Source: Candidatus Omnitrophota bacterium (GTDB lineage Bacteria > Omnitrophota > Omnitrophia > Omnitrophales > Aquincolibacteriaceae). Taken from it: a stretch of 35,256 nt of DNA. Under the pieces are notes generated by a model. It was not told the DNA's origin, made no database searches, and saw only the letters and a program-made list of their open reading frames with translations. The translations under genes and the position numbers were made by a program. Location of the stretch: NCBI GenBank assembly GCA_016196565.1, contig JACPXK010000052.1, positions 1-35,256 of the forward strand, read 5' to 3'. Of this stretch, positions 18,081 through 26,725 are shown piece by piece; position 1 is the first letter of the stretch, and each line of letters opens with the position of its first letter.

Positions 18081-19547
18081 CTAGGCTCCGAGACGGGTAA
18101 GAAGCGCCTGAATCGTGGGGCTCATATACGCCAGAATGGCTTTGGGATAAACGCCGATGGCAAGAATCAAAAGGCCGAGCGGCACCAGCGTGAAAATTTC
18201 CCGCCCGTTGATTTCCGCCAAATGATCTTTCCACTTGGGATTAAGAGGTCCGAGAAGCACGCGCTGAATCATATAGAGAAGATAAGCGGCGGCCAGGATG
18301 ATGCCGATGCAGGAGAGTGCCGTAAAGAGTTTGCTGTATTGATAGCTGCCGAGCAAAACCATAAATTCGCTGATAAAGCCGCTTAGTCCCGGAAGGCCGA
18401 GAGAGGCCATGGAGAAAAAGGTGAGAAGTCCCGCGTAAACCGGCATTTCGGCGCCAAGGCCGCCGAAGGCATTCATGTCGCGTGTATGGGCCCGGTCATA
18501 AAGCACGCCTACTAATAAGAAGAGCCCGCCCGTAATCGTGCCGTGATTGAACATTTGCAAAAGCGCTCCATTCATGGCATTGGGCGTAAGGGCGGCGAGT
18601 CCCAGCAAAATAAAACCCATATGGCTGACGCTGGAATAGGCCACCATTTTTTTGAAATCGGTTTGGGCCAGCGCCACAAATCCTCCATAAATAATTCCGA
18701 TAATGGCCAGTATTGCCATCGCGGGGCGAAACCACTGTGCGGCCTCGGGAAACATGGGATAGCTGAAACGAAAGAATCCGTAAGTTCCCATCTTTAAAAG
18801 AATAGCGGCCAGAATGACGCTGATCGGAGTCGGGGCTTCCACGTGGGCGTCGGGCAGCCAGGTATGAAAGGGGAATACCGGCACCTTGATGGCAAAGCCG
18901 AGGAAAAAGGCGAGGAAAACAATTTTTTGAAATCCAAGCGCCCAGGATTTGGAAGCAAGCTCCACAATATTGAAAGTATGGGGATCGGAATTAAAATAAA
19001 GGGCCAAAATACCGAGCAGCATAAACAAACTTCCCGCCAGGGTATAAAGAAAAAATTTGATGGCCGCGTATTCTTTGCGCGGGCCGCCCCAAATCCCGAT
19101 CAAGAAATACATCGGGACCAGCACCACTTCCCAGAAAATATAAAAAAGGAAAAGATCGAGGGCCATGAAAGTTCCCATCATGCCGGTTTCAAGCAGGAGA
19201 TAAAGGAAGTAATATTCCTTTTGTCTTTCTTTGATGCCGAAAGAGGCGATGCAGGCCAAAAACGAAATCAAGGCAGTGAGTGTGACCATCGGAAGGCTGA
19301 TGCCGTCCACCCCGAGCGAATAATGCACGTTGAATTGGGGAATCCAGAGCGCCTTTTCCACGAGCTGAAAGCCGGGGTCCGCGGGATTGAATTTAAAGAG
19401 CGCGCAAAGGGCGAAAAGCCCCGTGAAAAGGGTGATCGCGGTGGCCGCCCATTTAATGGAGGCGGTGTTGGATTTCGGGATAAATAAAAGCAAAATCGCT
19501 CCCGCGAGCGGCGTAAAAACAATCCATGAAAGAATATGAGAGGTCAT
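18081..19547 (-). CDS. nuoM: NADH-quinone oxidoreductase subunit M (488 aa)
   Basis: Second antiporter-like pump subunit of complex I. About 14 transmembrane segments. Landmarks are FYIFWEVVLVPMYFLIGIWG (conserved Glu), AIKVPVFPFHTWLPDAH.EAPTP, and MVAYSSVSHMGFILLGL, all typical of NuoM. Length is normal. The ATG has a TAAGGAG box that overlaps the nuoL stop codon, giving an 8-9 nt gap to nuoL, so translation is probably coupled. Confidence 0.97.
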   Translation of the reverse strand: MTSHILSWIVFTPLAGAILLLFIPKSNTASIKWAATAITLFTGLFALCALFKFNPADPGFQLVEKALWIPQFNVHYSLGVDGISLPMVTLTALISFLACIASFGIKERQKEYYFLYLLLETGMMGTFMALDLFLFYIFWEVVLVPMYFLIGIWGGPRKEYAAIKFFLYTLAGSLFMLLGILALYFNSDPHTFNIVELASKSWALGFQKIVFLAFFLGFAIKVPVFPFHTWLPDAHVEAPTPISVILAAILLKMGTYGFFRFSYPMFPEAAQWFRPAMAILAIIGIIYGGFVALAQTDFKKMVAYSSVSHMGFILLGLAALTPNAMNGALLQMFNHGTITGGLFLLVGVLYDRAHTRDMNAFGGLGAEMPVYAGLLTFFSMASLGLPGLSGFISEFMVLLGSYQYSKLFTALSCIGIILAAAYLLYMIQRVLLGPLNPKWKDHLAEINGREIFTLVPLGLLILAIGVYPKAILAYMSPTIQALLTRLGA

Positions 19548-19556
19548 AAGAACTCC

Positions 19557-21485
19557 TTAAGTTTTAAATTCGAAAAATAGAATTAATAAAACGCTCAAGA
19601 AAACAATCAAAAGATAATTCTGCACCAGGCCGGTTTGAATGCGGCGCAGTATCGCGCTAAAAATTTGCGTGATATGCCCCACCAAATTAACCAGTCCGTC
19701 CACAATGTGTTTATCGATCCAATAATGAATATTGCTTTTCCACAGCGTCAAAAATCCAACGCCGTTCACGGCACCGTCAATCACCTTTTGATCAAAACCA
19801 AAAAGCGCGCGGGACAAAGCGAGGAAAGGACGGACGATGATGGCGTTATAAATTTCATCGAACCAGAATTTATTTTGCGAGGCGACGTAAAGCGGCTTGA
19901 AAAGACCCGCCACTTTTTCCGGAAGTCCGAGATTCGTCAAATAAAAAAGTGCCGCGAAAAACAGTCCGCCGAAGCCTACGGCAAGCGAGGTGATGATGAC
20001 AAAATTGCCGCTCGTGGGTTCGCCGCCGCTGTGATGTCCGCCTACGATGAAACTTTGAAACCAATGATGCGCCCAGGGAGAACCGGGAAGGCCCACCACA
20101 ATCGAGCCGATGGCCAGAACCCAAAGGGGAAGGGTCATGACGGCCGGGGATTCATGGGCATGAATTTTATGATTACGGAGTTTTCCGAAAAAAGTCAGAA
20201 AGGTGAGACGGAACATATAGAAGGAGGTCATGAAGGCCGTCACCACAAGAATCCAAAAAATGGCCATGGTCTCGGGCTTGTAAGCGGCCACGAGAATTTC
20301 GTCTTTGCTCCAGAATCCCGCCAGCGGGGGAATGCCGGCAATGGCCAAAGTCCCGATTAAAAAGGTAAAGGCTGTCGATTTCATTTTGCCGAAAAGGCCG
20401 CCCATTTCGCGAATGTCCTGCGTGTGCGTGCCGTGAATCACACTGCCGGCGCCAAGAAAGAGCAGGGCCTTGAAAAAGGCATGCGTCATGAGATGAAAAT
20501 TTCCGGCGGCAAATCCTCCGAGGCCGAGGGCTGTGACCATAAATCCAAGTTGTGAAATCGTGGAATAGGCCAGCACCTTTTTAATGTCCGTGGCCGTAAG
20601 CGCGATAAAGGCCGCCATGAAAGCGGTAATGGCTCCGATGGTCGTGACAATCGAAAGAATCTGCGGGACTTCTTCAAATAAAGGGAAAGACCGGGCCACA
20701 AGATAAACACCGGCTGCCACCATGGTCGCGGCATGAATGAGCGCGCTGACAGGAGTCGGGCCTTCCATGGCGTCCGGAAGCCATACATGAAGCGGAAATT
20801 GTGCCGATTTTCCGATGGTACCGCAAAAAATCAAAAAGGCTGCGAGCGGCAAAAAAGCCGAACCATGCGCTGCTTTGGAGGCATGCTCAAGTTCAGGGAA
20901 ACTTAAAGTCCCGATGGTCACAAACAAAGTCATCATTCCTAAGAAAAATCCCACATCGCCCACGCGCGTGGTCATAAATGCCTTTTTCGCCGCATTGGCC
21001 GCAGAATTTTTCTCAAACCAAAATCCGATCAAAAGATAAGAACAAAGCCCCATGATTTCCCAGGCCATGAAGAAAAGAATGTAATTGTTGGCGATGACAA
21101 GCGTGAGCATCGCGAACATGAAAAGCGAAAGATAAGCGAAGAAACGGGAAAAGCGCGCGTCGTCATGCATGTAACCGACGGAATAAATTTGAATGAGTGT
21201 GCCGATGATCGTGACCACAAAAAGCAGGCTCGCGGCCGGGGCATTGATGTAATAGCCGAATTTTAATTCGTAAGTGCCGAGCGTGAGCCAGGTAGCTTCC
21301 TTTAATAGAGTGTGCCCGCCAAGGGCCACATCCGCTATGATGGGAAGTGCGATAGCGCAGGAGACAAGGCTCGCCAGAATGGAAACCCAGGCGGCGTTAC
21401 GGCCGAGGCGTTTGCCGAAGAAAATGTTAATGGCAAAAGCGGCCAGCGGAAAAACCGGAATAAGGCACGGAAAATTCGTCATCAT
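19557..21485 (-). CDS. nuoL: NADH-quinone oxidoreductase subunit L (642 aa)
   Basis: Largest antiporter-like subunit of the complex I membrane arm. Landmarks include MAWEIMGLCSYLLIGFW, GKSAQFPLHVWLPDAMEGPTP, SALIHAATMVAAGVYL, and KKVLAYSTISQLGF. The C-terminal third holds the distal helices and the expected long amphipathic region, ending with a hydrophobic anchor (LLIVFLSVLLILFF). Length fits the family (about 610-650). It starts 7 nt after the nuoK stop. No frameshift. Confidence 0.97.
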   Translation of the reverse strand: MMTNFPCLIPVFPLAAFAINIFFGKRLGRNAAWVSILASLVSCAIALPIIADVALGGHTLLKEATWLTLGTYELKFGYYINAPAASLLFVVTIIGTLIQIYSVGYMHDDARFSRFFAYLSLFMFAMLTLVIANNYILFFMAWEIMGLCSYLLIGFWFEKNSAANAAKKAFMTTRVGDVGFFLGMMTLFVTIGTLSFPELEHASKAAHGSAFLPLAAFLIFCGTIGKSAQFPLHVWLPDAMEGPTPVSALIHAATMVAAGVYLVARSFPLFEEVPQILSIVTTIGAITAFMAAFIALTATDIKKVLAYSTISQLGFMVTALGLGGFAAGNFHLMTHAFFKALLFLGAGSVIHGTHTQDIREMGGLFGKMKSTAFTFLIGTLAIAGIPPLAGFWSKDEILVAAYKPETMAIFWILVVTAFMTSFYMFRLTFLTFFGKLRNHKIHAHESPAVMTLPLWVLAIGSIVVGLPGSPWAHHWFQSFIVGGHHSGGEPTSGNFVIITSLAVGFGGLFFAALFYLTNLGLPEKVAGLFKPLYVASQNKFWFDEIYNAIIVRPFLALSRALFGFDQKVIDGAVNGVGFLTLWKSNIHYWIDKHIVDGLVNLVGHITQIFSAILRRIQTGLVQNYLLIVFLSVLLILFFEFKT

Positions 21486-21492
21486 TTCCTCA

Positions 21493-21804
21493 TTACCATT
21501 TCATCAAATCCACTTCATCCGCCAACACGGTATTCCGCACCCGGTAAAGGGCGAGAATAATGGCAAGTCCCACGGCAATCGCGGCAGCGGCCATCGCGAT
21601 CATAAACACGGCAAAGACCTGCCCGGTTTCCGGGGCGAGCGAAGTGGTTTTCGAAAAGGCCACCAAATTAATATTGGCGGCGTTCAGTATCAGTTCAATA
21701 GAAAGCAAAATGCTGATCATATTCCTTCTTGTGAGTGCGCCGTAAATTCCGATGACGAGTAATAGGGCGCTGAAAATAAGAAAATGCTGAAGGGGAATGA
21801 TCAC
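21493..21804 (-). CDS. nuoK: NADH-quinone oxidoreductase subunit K (103 aa)
   Basis: Small three-helix membrane subunit of complex I, homologous to MrpC. Recognised by LLLVIGIYGALTRRNMI and SIELILNAANINLVAF, which hold the conserved Glu residues of helices 1-2 used in the proton path. The start is GTG, in a 4-nt GTGA overlap with the nuoJ stop. Length is typical (about 100). Confidence 0.95.
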   Translation of the reverse strand: MIIPLQHFLIFSALLLVIGIYGALTRRNMISILLSIELILNAANINLVAFSKTTSLAPETGQVFAVFMIAMAAAAIAVGLAIILALYRVRNTVLADEVDLMKW

Positions 21805-22316
21805 GATTCTTTGTCCTTTTTGGCAATCACAATGGCGCCGATTAAAACCGCGAGCAAAATGACAGAAATGACTTCGAAGGGAAAAACAAAATTCCCCATT
21901 AAGGCGCTGCCAAGATCCGCAGTGCTGACGTGGACCTGAGTGATGGCCGGATTGACGGGCCAGGGAGTATGCAAAATGGTTTTTGTCAGAAAATAAAGAA
22001 AGGCCAGAGATCCCGCTAAGGCAATCAAACTTTGCCGGTTGGTTTGGGGAAGTGATTTATCCGTCAGCCGCTGGGTCAGCATGATGACGAAAATGACGAG
22101 CGTGATGACGGAGCCCACATAAAGCAGGACTTGAACGGCGGCCAAAAATTCGGCATGAAGCACAATATAAATGCCCGCGGTCCCGAGCAGCACGCCCACG
22201 AGTGCCAGGGCGGCATAGAAAAGATTACGAAGCGTTACCACGCCGATAGCCGCGATCACACTTCCGAGCATCAACGCGTAAATCGCAATTTTAACAATGA
22301 AATTTAAGGGTTCCAC
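21801..22316 (-). CDS. nuoJ: NADH-quinone oxidoreductase subunit J (171 aa)
   Basis: Five-helix membrane subunit of complex I. Landmarks are NLFYAALALVGVLLGTAGIYI, AEFLAAVQVLLYVGSVITLVIFVIML (the pi-bulge helix 3 region) and a last helix ISVILLAVLIGAIVIAKK. GTG start one base after the nuoH stop; the GTGGAG in the last nuoH codons can act as ribosome-binding site. It overlaps nuoK by 4 nt. Confidence 0.95.
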   Translation of the reverse strand: MEPLNFIVKIAIYALMLGSVIAAIGVVTLRNLFYAALALVGVLLGTAGIYIVLHAEFLAAVQVLLYVGSVITLVIFVIMLTQRLTDKSLPQTNRQSLIALAGSLAFLYFLTKTILHTPWPVNPAITQVHVSTADLGSALMGNFVFPFEVISVILLAVLIGAIVIAKKDKES

Positions 22317-22317
22317 T

Positions 22318-23457
22318 TTACTCCACGAAACGGTAAACGCGCTTTTCAGGCGTATAGCCTTGATTTAATTTCGTAAGACCCCAAAAAGTAATGACGAGAA
22401 TGCCTGTGGTCCAAATGCCTTTTGAAATACCGGGAATAAAATACCAAACTCCCGTCGCCACGATATTGACAAGCGTGAAAGGAAGCAGGAATTTCCAAGC
22501 GAGCCCCATCAATTGATCGACCCGGAAGCGCGGCAAAGTTCCGCGAAACCATATCATGATGAAAATGAGAGCGTAAGTTTTAATAAAAAACCAAAGCCAG
22601 GAAGGAAGAAAAGCCGGGCCTTGCCATCCGCCCAAAAACAAAGTAGCGGCCAAGCCCGAAACCGTGAAGGAGTTCATGAACTCAGCCATGTAGAACAAGG
22701 CAAACTTCATGCCGCTGTATTCGGTGTGAAAGCCGGCCACGATTTCGGATTCGGCTTCCGGCAAATCAAAAGGGGAACGGTTACATTCGGCCACGCCGCA
22801 GAGAAAAAAGATAAGGAAGGCGAAAAATCCCCAGGGAGTGGTCACAAACCAGCGGCCGGCCTGGGCCTCGACAATGGCATTGGTGGAAAGAGAACCGGTG
22901 ATAATAATGACGGGCACGACGGAAAGCACCATCGGCACTTCATAAGAAATCATTTGGGCCACGGAACGCATGCCGCCGAGAAGCGAGAATTTATTACGCG
23001 ATCCCCAGCTGGCCAGAAAAATCGCGATGGTGGTGGTAGAAGAAATCGCGATGAAATAAAGCAGGCCCACATTTAAATCGACAGGCGTCATGCCGCGTCC
23101 GAAGGGAATGACCGCGAAAACTAAGAGTGCCGGAATCACAATCAAAATGGGTGCGGCAAAATGAAGAATGGGATCCGCGTCACGAGGCACGATGTCTTCT
23201 TTGGTGAGCATTTTGACGCCGTCGGCAAGCGGCTGCAACAGTCCCCATTTGCCCACGCGATTGGGGCCGATACGGTTTTGCATGCGGCCGATCACTTTTC
23301 TTTCCAGGAGCGTCAAATACATCATGGTGACGGGACCCAAAATCGCAATGGCCGTGATGCTGATCATAATGGACATGAGCACTAGCGTCCATTCCGGCAA
23401 AATGGGCTTGGCCAGATTAAGAATTGTCTCTTTAAAATTGACGAAAATTGTTTCCAT
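22318..23457 (-). CDS. nuoH: NADH-quinone oxidoreductase subunit H (379 aa)
   Basis: Membrane subunit that forms much of the quinone chamber at the junction with NuoB/NuoD. Landmarks are LLERKVIGRMQNRIGPNRVG, LLQPLADGVKMLTKED, and SPFDLPEAESEIVAGFHTEYSG, with the conserved acidic residues of the quinone and E-channel regions. Length is slightly above the usual 320-350. Unusual: it follows nuoI here, the reverse of the common H-I order, and the 56-nt gap to nuoI is mostly a 45-nt palindrome (23468-23512). As a result only a weak GAGAA lies before the ATG instead of a strong Shine-Dalgarno box. Confidence 0.97.
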   Translation of the reverse strand: METIFVNFKETILNLAKPILPEWTLVLMSIMISITAIAILGPVTMMYLTLLERKVIGRMQNRIGPNRVGKWGLLQPLADGVKMLTKEDIVPRDADPILHFAAPILIVIPALLVFAVIPFGRGMTPVDLNVGLLYFIAISSTTTIAIFLASWGSRNKFSLLGGMRSVAQMISYEVPMVLSVVPVIIITGSLSTNAIVEAQAGRWFVTTPWGFFAFLIFFLCGVAECNRSPFDLPEAESEIVAGFHTEYSGMKFALFYMAEFMNSFTVSGLAATLFLGGWQGPAFLPSWLWFFIKTYALIFIMIWFRGTLPRFRVDQLMGLAWKFLLPFTLVNIVATGVWYFIPGISKGIWTTGILVITFWGLTKLNQGYTPEKRVYRFVE

Positions 23458-23467
23458 GTATTCTCAT

Positions 23468-23512
23468 CGTCATCCTGAACCACCGAAGGTGGTGAAGGAT
23501 CTCAGAATGACG
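23468..23512. repeat. CGTCAT-ended palindromic element, short form, between nuoI and nuoH
   Basis: Outer arms CGTCATCCTGA (23468-23478) and TCAGAATGACG (23502-23512) pair over 11 bp with one G-T wobble in RNA. An inner ACCACC/GGTGGT stem is closed by GAA (TTC on the minus strand). It fills most of the gap between nuoI and nuoH. The same arms occur at 28853-28972. Comparable CGTCAT...GAAGGATCT elements are widely scattered in bacterial genomes. Confidence 0.85.
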
Positions 23513-23513
23513 G

Positions 23514-24164
23514 TTAAGGTTGTGCTGGCGGTTTAGGTTCTTCCGGTTTAGGTTGCTGTTGCTGAGCCGGAGGCGGCTGCTGCGCGGCCTGTTTGGCTCG
23601 CTCGGCGGCGGCTTTTGCGGCAGCTTCGGCCGCGGCCTTCTTTTTTTCTTCCGCTTCTCTTCGCCGGTTGTCAATCGCCTCGGCATCGGTCGGACGGATT
23701 TTATGAAAATATTCATTCGACTTTAACAAAGCTTCTTTGTCATAAAGCAATTTTGTCTGACGGTCCGTGGTGCTGGCAATTTCAAATTGATGATCCATAT
23801 AAATAGCGTCAAAGGGGCAGGCCTCTTCGCAAATGCCGCAATTCATGCAAACCGTGAAATCAATATCAAAAATCGCGGGCTTCTTGAGAGGTTTGCCGTC
23901 TTTATCGAATTCGCGGACAATATAAATGCATTTGGGGGGACATTCCTTGGCGCAAATATCGCAGGCGACACAACGAAGATTGTCCGGCGTTTGATCGTAA
24001 ATCAAAAAGGGAAAATTCCGGAAGCGTTCTTTTTCCGCGAGGCGCTTTTCCGGATATTCCACCGTAAAAATCGCGCCGTCTTCTCCGGGCTTGTGGAAAT
24101 AGGAGGTAAAAAAATTTCTCAATGTCACCATCATGCCTCGAACTACACCCATGCCGAAAATCAT
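23514..24164 (-). CDS. nuoI: NADH-quinone oxidoreductase subunit I, 2x[4Fe-4S], with low-complexity tail (216 aa)
   Basis: Ferredoxin-like subunit of complex I that passes electrons to NuoB. Two cluster motifs are visible: Cys65-x2-Cys68-x2-Cys71-x3-Cys75-Pro and Cys106-x2-Cys109-x2-Cys112-x3-Cys116-Pro, with ligand swapping between the two clusters expected for the family. The chosen ATG overlaps the nuoD stop by one base (TAATG). The longer frame from 24242 lies in nuoD. Residues from about 160 to 216 form an extra tail, first charged and Ala-rich (EEKKKAAAEAAAKAAAERAK), then Gln/Pro-rich. Typical NuoI ends near residue 160-180. The tail's function is unknown. It is placed before nuoH, unlike the common order. 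Confidence 0.96.
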   Translation of the reverse strand: MIFGMGVVRGMMVTLRNFFTSYFHKPGEDGAIFTVEYPEKRLAEKERFRNFPFLIYDQTPDNLRCVACDICAKECPPKCIYIVREFDKDGKPLKKPAIFDIDFTVCMNCGICEEACPFDAIYMDHQFEIASTTDRQTKLLYDKEALLKSNEYFHKIRPTDAEAIDNRRREAEEKKKAAAEAAAKAAAERAKQAAQQPPPAQQQQPKPEEPKPPAQP

Positions 24165-25315
24165 TAGTGATCCACCTCTCCGAGCACAATATCCACACTG
24201 CCCAGAATGACGATGGCATCCGCCACCTTTTGCCCGATACACATATCTTCGAGAATGGTTAAATTGATAAGGGAAGGGGCGCGCACATGATAACGCCAGG
24301 GTTGAGGCGTGCCGTCCGAGACCACATAAAAGCCGAGCTCGCCTTTGGGGGCTTCCACGCGGCCGTAAGCATCACCCACCGGCGGCTTGAAATTGCGCGG
24401 CTGCTTGATAAAAGAAGCCATTTTGCGATTGACCACATCCCCGGCCGGAATATCTTTTAAGGCCTGTTCGAGGATTTTCAGGCTCTCACGCATTTCGAGA
24501 ATGCGCACGTAATAACGGTCATACACATCGCCTTTTTCGCCAAACGGAACACGGAAATTAAAACGGTCATAAATGGAATATTTGTCCACTTTGCGAATGT
24601 CATAACCCACGCCGGAGGCACGGAGCATGGGGCCGGTGATGCTGGCATTAATCGCAAGCTCCGCCGGAAGAATGCCGACATTTTGACAGCGCATACAGAG
24701 AATTTCATTTTTGGTAAGAAGGGTTTCGAATTCATCCAGGAATTTGGGAAATTTTTGGATAATGCCTTTGATTTTTTCAAGCGTTCCCGAAGGCATGTCC
24801 ATTTTGACGCCACCAAAACGGAAATAATTGCACATCATGCGCGAACCGGCCACCTCTTCGAAAATATCGAGAATTTTTTCGCGCTCGCGGAAGGCGTAAA
24901 GGACAGGCGTGAAAAACGCGCCGAGATCGTTTAAAAGAAACCCGATTACCGAAACGTGATTCACGAGGCGGGTGAGTTCTGCCATGATTACGCGAATGTA
25001 TTGCGCTCTTTCGGGCACTTCGACATTGGCGAGCTTTTCTACCGTGAGGGCATAAGCGAAATTATTCGACATGGAATTAAAATAATCCAGCCGGTCGGTA
25101 TACGGCATGGAAGCGGCATAAGACATATTCTCGGCGATTTGTTCGTGATTGCGGTGGAGATATCCCATCACCGGCTTGAGCGAGACGATATTTTCCCCGT
25201 CCAAGACAATATTCATGCGAAACACCCCATGGGTAGAAGGGTGCTGCGGACCCATATTGATTTCCAGGGTCTGAGTATCAAAAGTCGGATCTTGTAGAGT
25301 AAATGTCTTTTCCAT
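24164..25315 (-). CDS. nuoD: NADH-quinone oxidoreductase subunit D (383 aa)
   Basis: 49-kDa-type subunit, which shapes the quinone-reduction site with Nuo[10 protein letters not shown] near residues 22-30 contains His29, and Tyr78 lies in DRLDYFNSM. These correspond to the quinone-head-group His and Tyr of the family. It also has [15 protein letters not shown] helix sequence and the C-terminal APSLINL...DIVLGEVD end. It is separate from nuoC, not fused. A CMRC pair near residue 210, where many relatives have Arg-rich sequence, is unusual but does not match hydrogenase Ni ligands. The 44-nt gap to nuoC is mostly a 30-bp repeat (25327-25356), and I see no Shine-Dalgarno box before the ATG. Confidence 0.96.
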   Translation of the reverse strand: MEKTFTLQDPTFDTQTLEINMGPQHPSTHGVFRMNIVLDGENIVSLKPVMGYLHRNHEQIAENMSYAASMPYTDRLDYFNSMSNNFAYALTVEKLANVEVPERAQYIRVIMAELTRLVNHVSVIGFLLNDLGAFFTPVLYAFREREKILDIFEEVAGSRMMCNYFRFGGVKMDMPSGTLEKIKGIIQKFPKFLDEFETLLTKNEILCMRCQNVGILPAELAINASITGPMLRASGVGYDIRKVDKYSIYDRFNFRVPFGEKGDVYDRYYVRILEMRESLKILEQALKDIPAGDVVNRKMASFIKQPRNFKPPVGDAYGRVEAPKGELGFYVVSDGTPQPWRYHVRAPSLINLTILEDMCIGQKVADAIVILGSVDIVLGEVDH

Positions 25316-25326
25316 AATTTAGAGAA

Positions 25327-25356
25327 GCCTGGCACCGAGGGGCCTGGCCCCTTTTG
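25327..25356 (-). repeat. 30-bp palindromic repeat, copy 1 (nuoC-nuoD gap)
   Basis: Read on the minus strand it begins CAAAAGGGG, continues CCAGGCCCC and ends GGTGCCAGGC. GGGG/CCCC can form a small stem. It matches the copies at 31588-31617 and 32010-32039 with one mismatch each, which is far above chance. Confidence 0.9.
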
Positions 25357-25359
25357 TTT

Positions 25360-25944
25360 TTATTCCGGCTCCGCTTGGCCGGGCTTTTGGGCCACGGCGC
25401 GCTTTCCTTGTTTTTTAAGCTCTTCGGCCTTTTGTTTCATTTCCGCCGGCACAGGCACGCCGTTTTTTTCCAGCCACTGAACATCTTCTGCTTCGAGGGT
25501 TTCAGAATCTTCCTGTTGATAATCTTTACGCATGGGATAGCCTTCGAATCCTTCCCACATAAAGAGGCGCCTTAAATCAGGATGATTTTCATAAACGATG
25601 CCGTACATATCGTAATTTTCCCGTTCCTGGAATTCCGCGCCGCGAAAAATCGGAACCACGGAAGGAATTTTGGGATTTTCGCGCTTCACACGGATTTTCA
25701 CTACCACCGTGCCGGATTGCTTTTCCATGGAATAAAGATGATAAACCGATTCCAAATATTCCAGATAATCCACACCGGTCACGGAGGATAAATAATCAAG
25801 GCGGAAATCGGGGGACTCTTTCAAAAAGCGCATGACTTTGGGAAGGTCCTGAGGATTTTCAACCAAAATGGATTCGCGCGAAAGTGTGATTTTTACTCCC
25901 GGCAAAGCAGCTTCGATTTTGGATTTGATTTCAGCGGCCGTCAT
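25360..25944 (-). CDS. nuoC: NADH-quinone oxidoreductase subunit C (194 aa)
   Basis: 30-kDa-type peripheral subunit of complex I. It contains [13 protein letters not shown], a strand region [17 protein letters not shown], and the signature REVYDMYGI-type segment (here [20 protein letters not shown]) followed by [16 protein letters not shown]. Its ATG overlaps the nuoB stop (ATGA). The last ~25 residues are a Lys/Gln/Pro-rich extension, similar in style to the tails of NuoB and NuoI. The core is complete. Confidence 0.95.
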   Translation of the reverse strand: MTAAEIKSKIEAALPGVKITLSRESILVENPQDLPKVMRFLKESPDFRLDYLSSVTGVDYLEYLESVYHLYSMEKQSGTVVVKIRVKRENPKIPSVVPIFRGAEFQERENYDMYGIVYENHPDLRRLFMWEGFEGYPMRKDYQQEDSETLEAEDVQWLEKNGVPVPAEMKQKAEELKKQGKRAVAQKPGQAEPE

Positions 25945-26714
25945 GATTTTGCTCCAGCTGCCGGTGGAGGTGTTGACGGAGAAACGGGCGCAGCAGCCGG
26001 GGCTGCGGGTTTTGGCGCCGCCACCAAATCAAGATTGGGCCCTTTGGCTTTCTTCCCGATCAAAATAGGCTCGCCGTAACGCTCTTTGCGATGATCCACT
26101 TCCCGCGGCTGCCAAATTTCAGGATTGAATTTCGGAATGAGGCCGTTGGGTCCAAATTCCGGAACCGGATATTCGCGCTTCAAACCTTTTTGATACCATT
26201 CTGCTTTTTCAATTTCCTGACTATCAATTTTTCTTTGAAGTTCCATTAATCCATAAAGAAGGGCCTCAGGGCGGGGAGGGCATCCCGGCAAATGAACATC
26301 GACCGGAATATAGCGGTCAATGCCGCGCAAAACATTGTAGCCATCAATGAAAGGTCCGCCGGCAATGGAGCATGCGCCCATGGTGATGACATATTTGGGT
26401 TCGGCCATTTGATTGTAAAGCCGCACCACTTGAGGCGCCATTTTTTTGGTGACGGTTCCGGCAATAATAATGAGATCGGATTGGCGGGGAGAGGGGCGGA
26501 AAAGTTCAGCGCCGAAACGCGCGATGTCATAACGGGCGCAGGCGGTGGCAATCATCTCAATGGCACAGCAGGCCAGCCCAAATTGCATGGGCCAAATGGA
26601 GGAACGCCTTCCCCAATTATAGAGCTCATTCATTTTGGTGACGACAATGCCTTTTTTGGCCAGTTCGCTTTTTAAACCTTCATCAACCGCAGAAACATTT
26701 TTCGCAAAGGCCAT
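25941..26714 (-). CDS. nuoB: NADH-quinone oxidoreductase subunit B (257 aa)
   Basis: Subunit carrying cluster N2, the last iron-sulfur centre before quinone. Ligands are visible: adjacent Cys49-Cys50 in GLACCAIEM, Cys115 in [10 protein letters not shown], and Cys145 in [12 protein letters not shown]. The core ends near residue 165. A long C-terminal extension follows, with a [22 protein letters not shown] part and an Ala/Pro-rich end ([18 protein letters not shown]). Most family members are 160-220 residues, so this one is long. AAGGGAA precedes the ATG, which lies 11 nt after nuoA. Confidence 0.97.
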   Translation of the reverse strand: MAFAKNVSAVDEGLKSELAKKGIVVTKMNELYNWGRRSSIWPMQFGLACCAIEMIATACARYDIARFGAELFRPSPRQSDLIIIAGTVTKKMAPQVVRLYNQMAEPKYVITMGACSIAGGPFIDGYNVLRGIDRYIPVDVHLPGCPPRPEALLYGLMELQRKIDSQEIEKAEWYQKGLKREYPVPEFGPNGLIPKFNPEIWQPREVDHRKERYGEPILIGKKAKGPNLDLVAAPKPAAPAAAPVSPSTPPPAAGAKS

Positions 26715-26725
26715 TTAATTTTCCC

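Noticed and set aside
18843..20360. Long plus-strand ORFs (about 214 and 241 codons) opposite nuoM and nuoL
   Set aside because: They lie antisense to clear complex I genes and show no family motif or ribosome-binding site. Their length comes from the codon bias of the true strand.
24165..24242. Longer NuoI with 26 more N-terminal residues including several Cys
   Set aside because: The extra part is the nuoD 3' end in another frame. The TAATG junction at 24164 gives a normal NuoI start.
24660..24710. CxxC pair in NuoD as a sign of a NiFe-hydrogenase large subunit
   Set aside because: Hydrogenase ligands sit near both termini in other contexts. Here there is one mid-protein CMRC, and the quinone-site His29 and Tyr78 of true NuoD are present, as are antiporter-type L, M and N.
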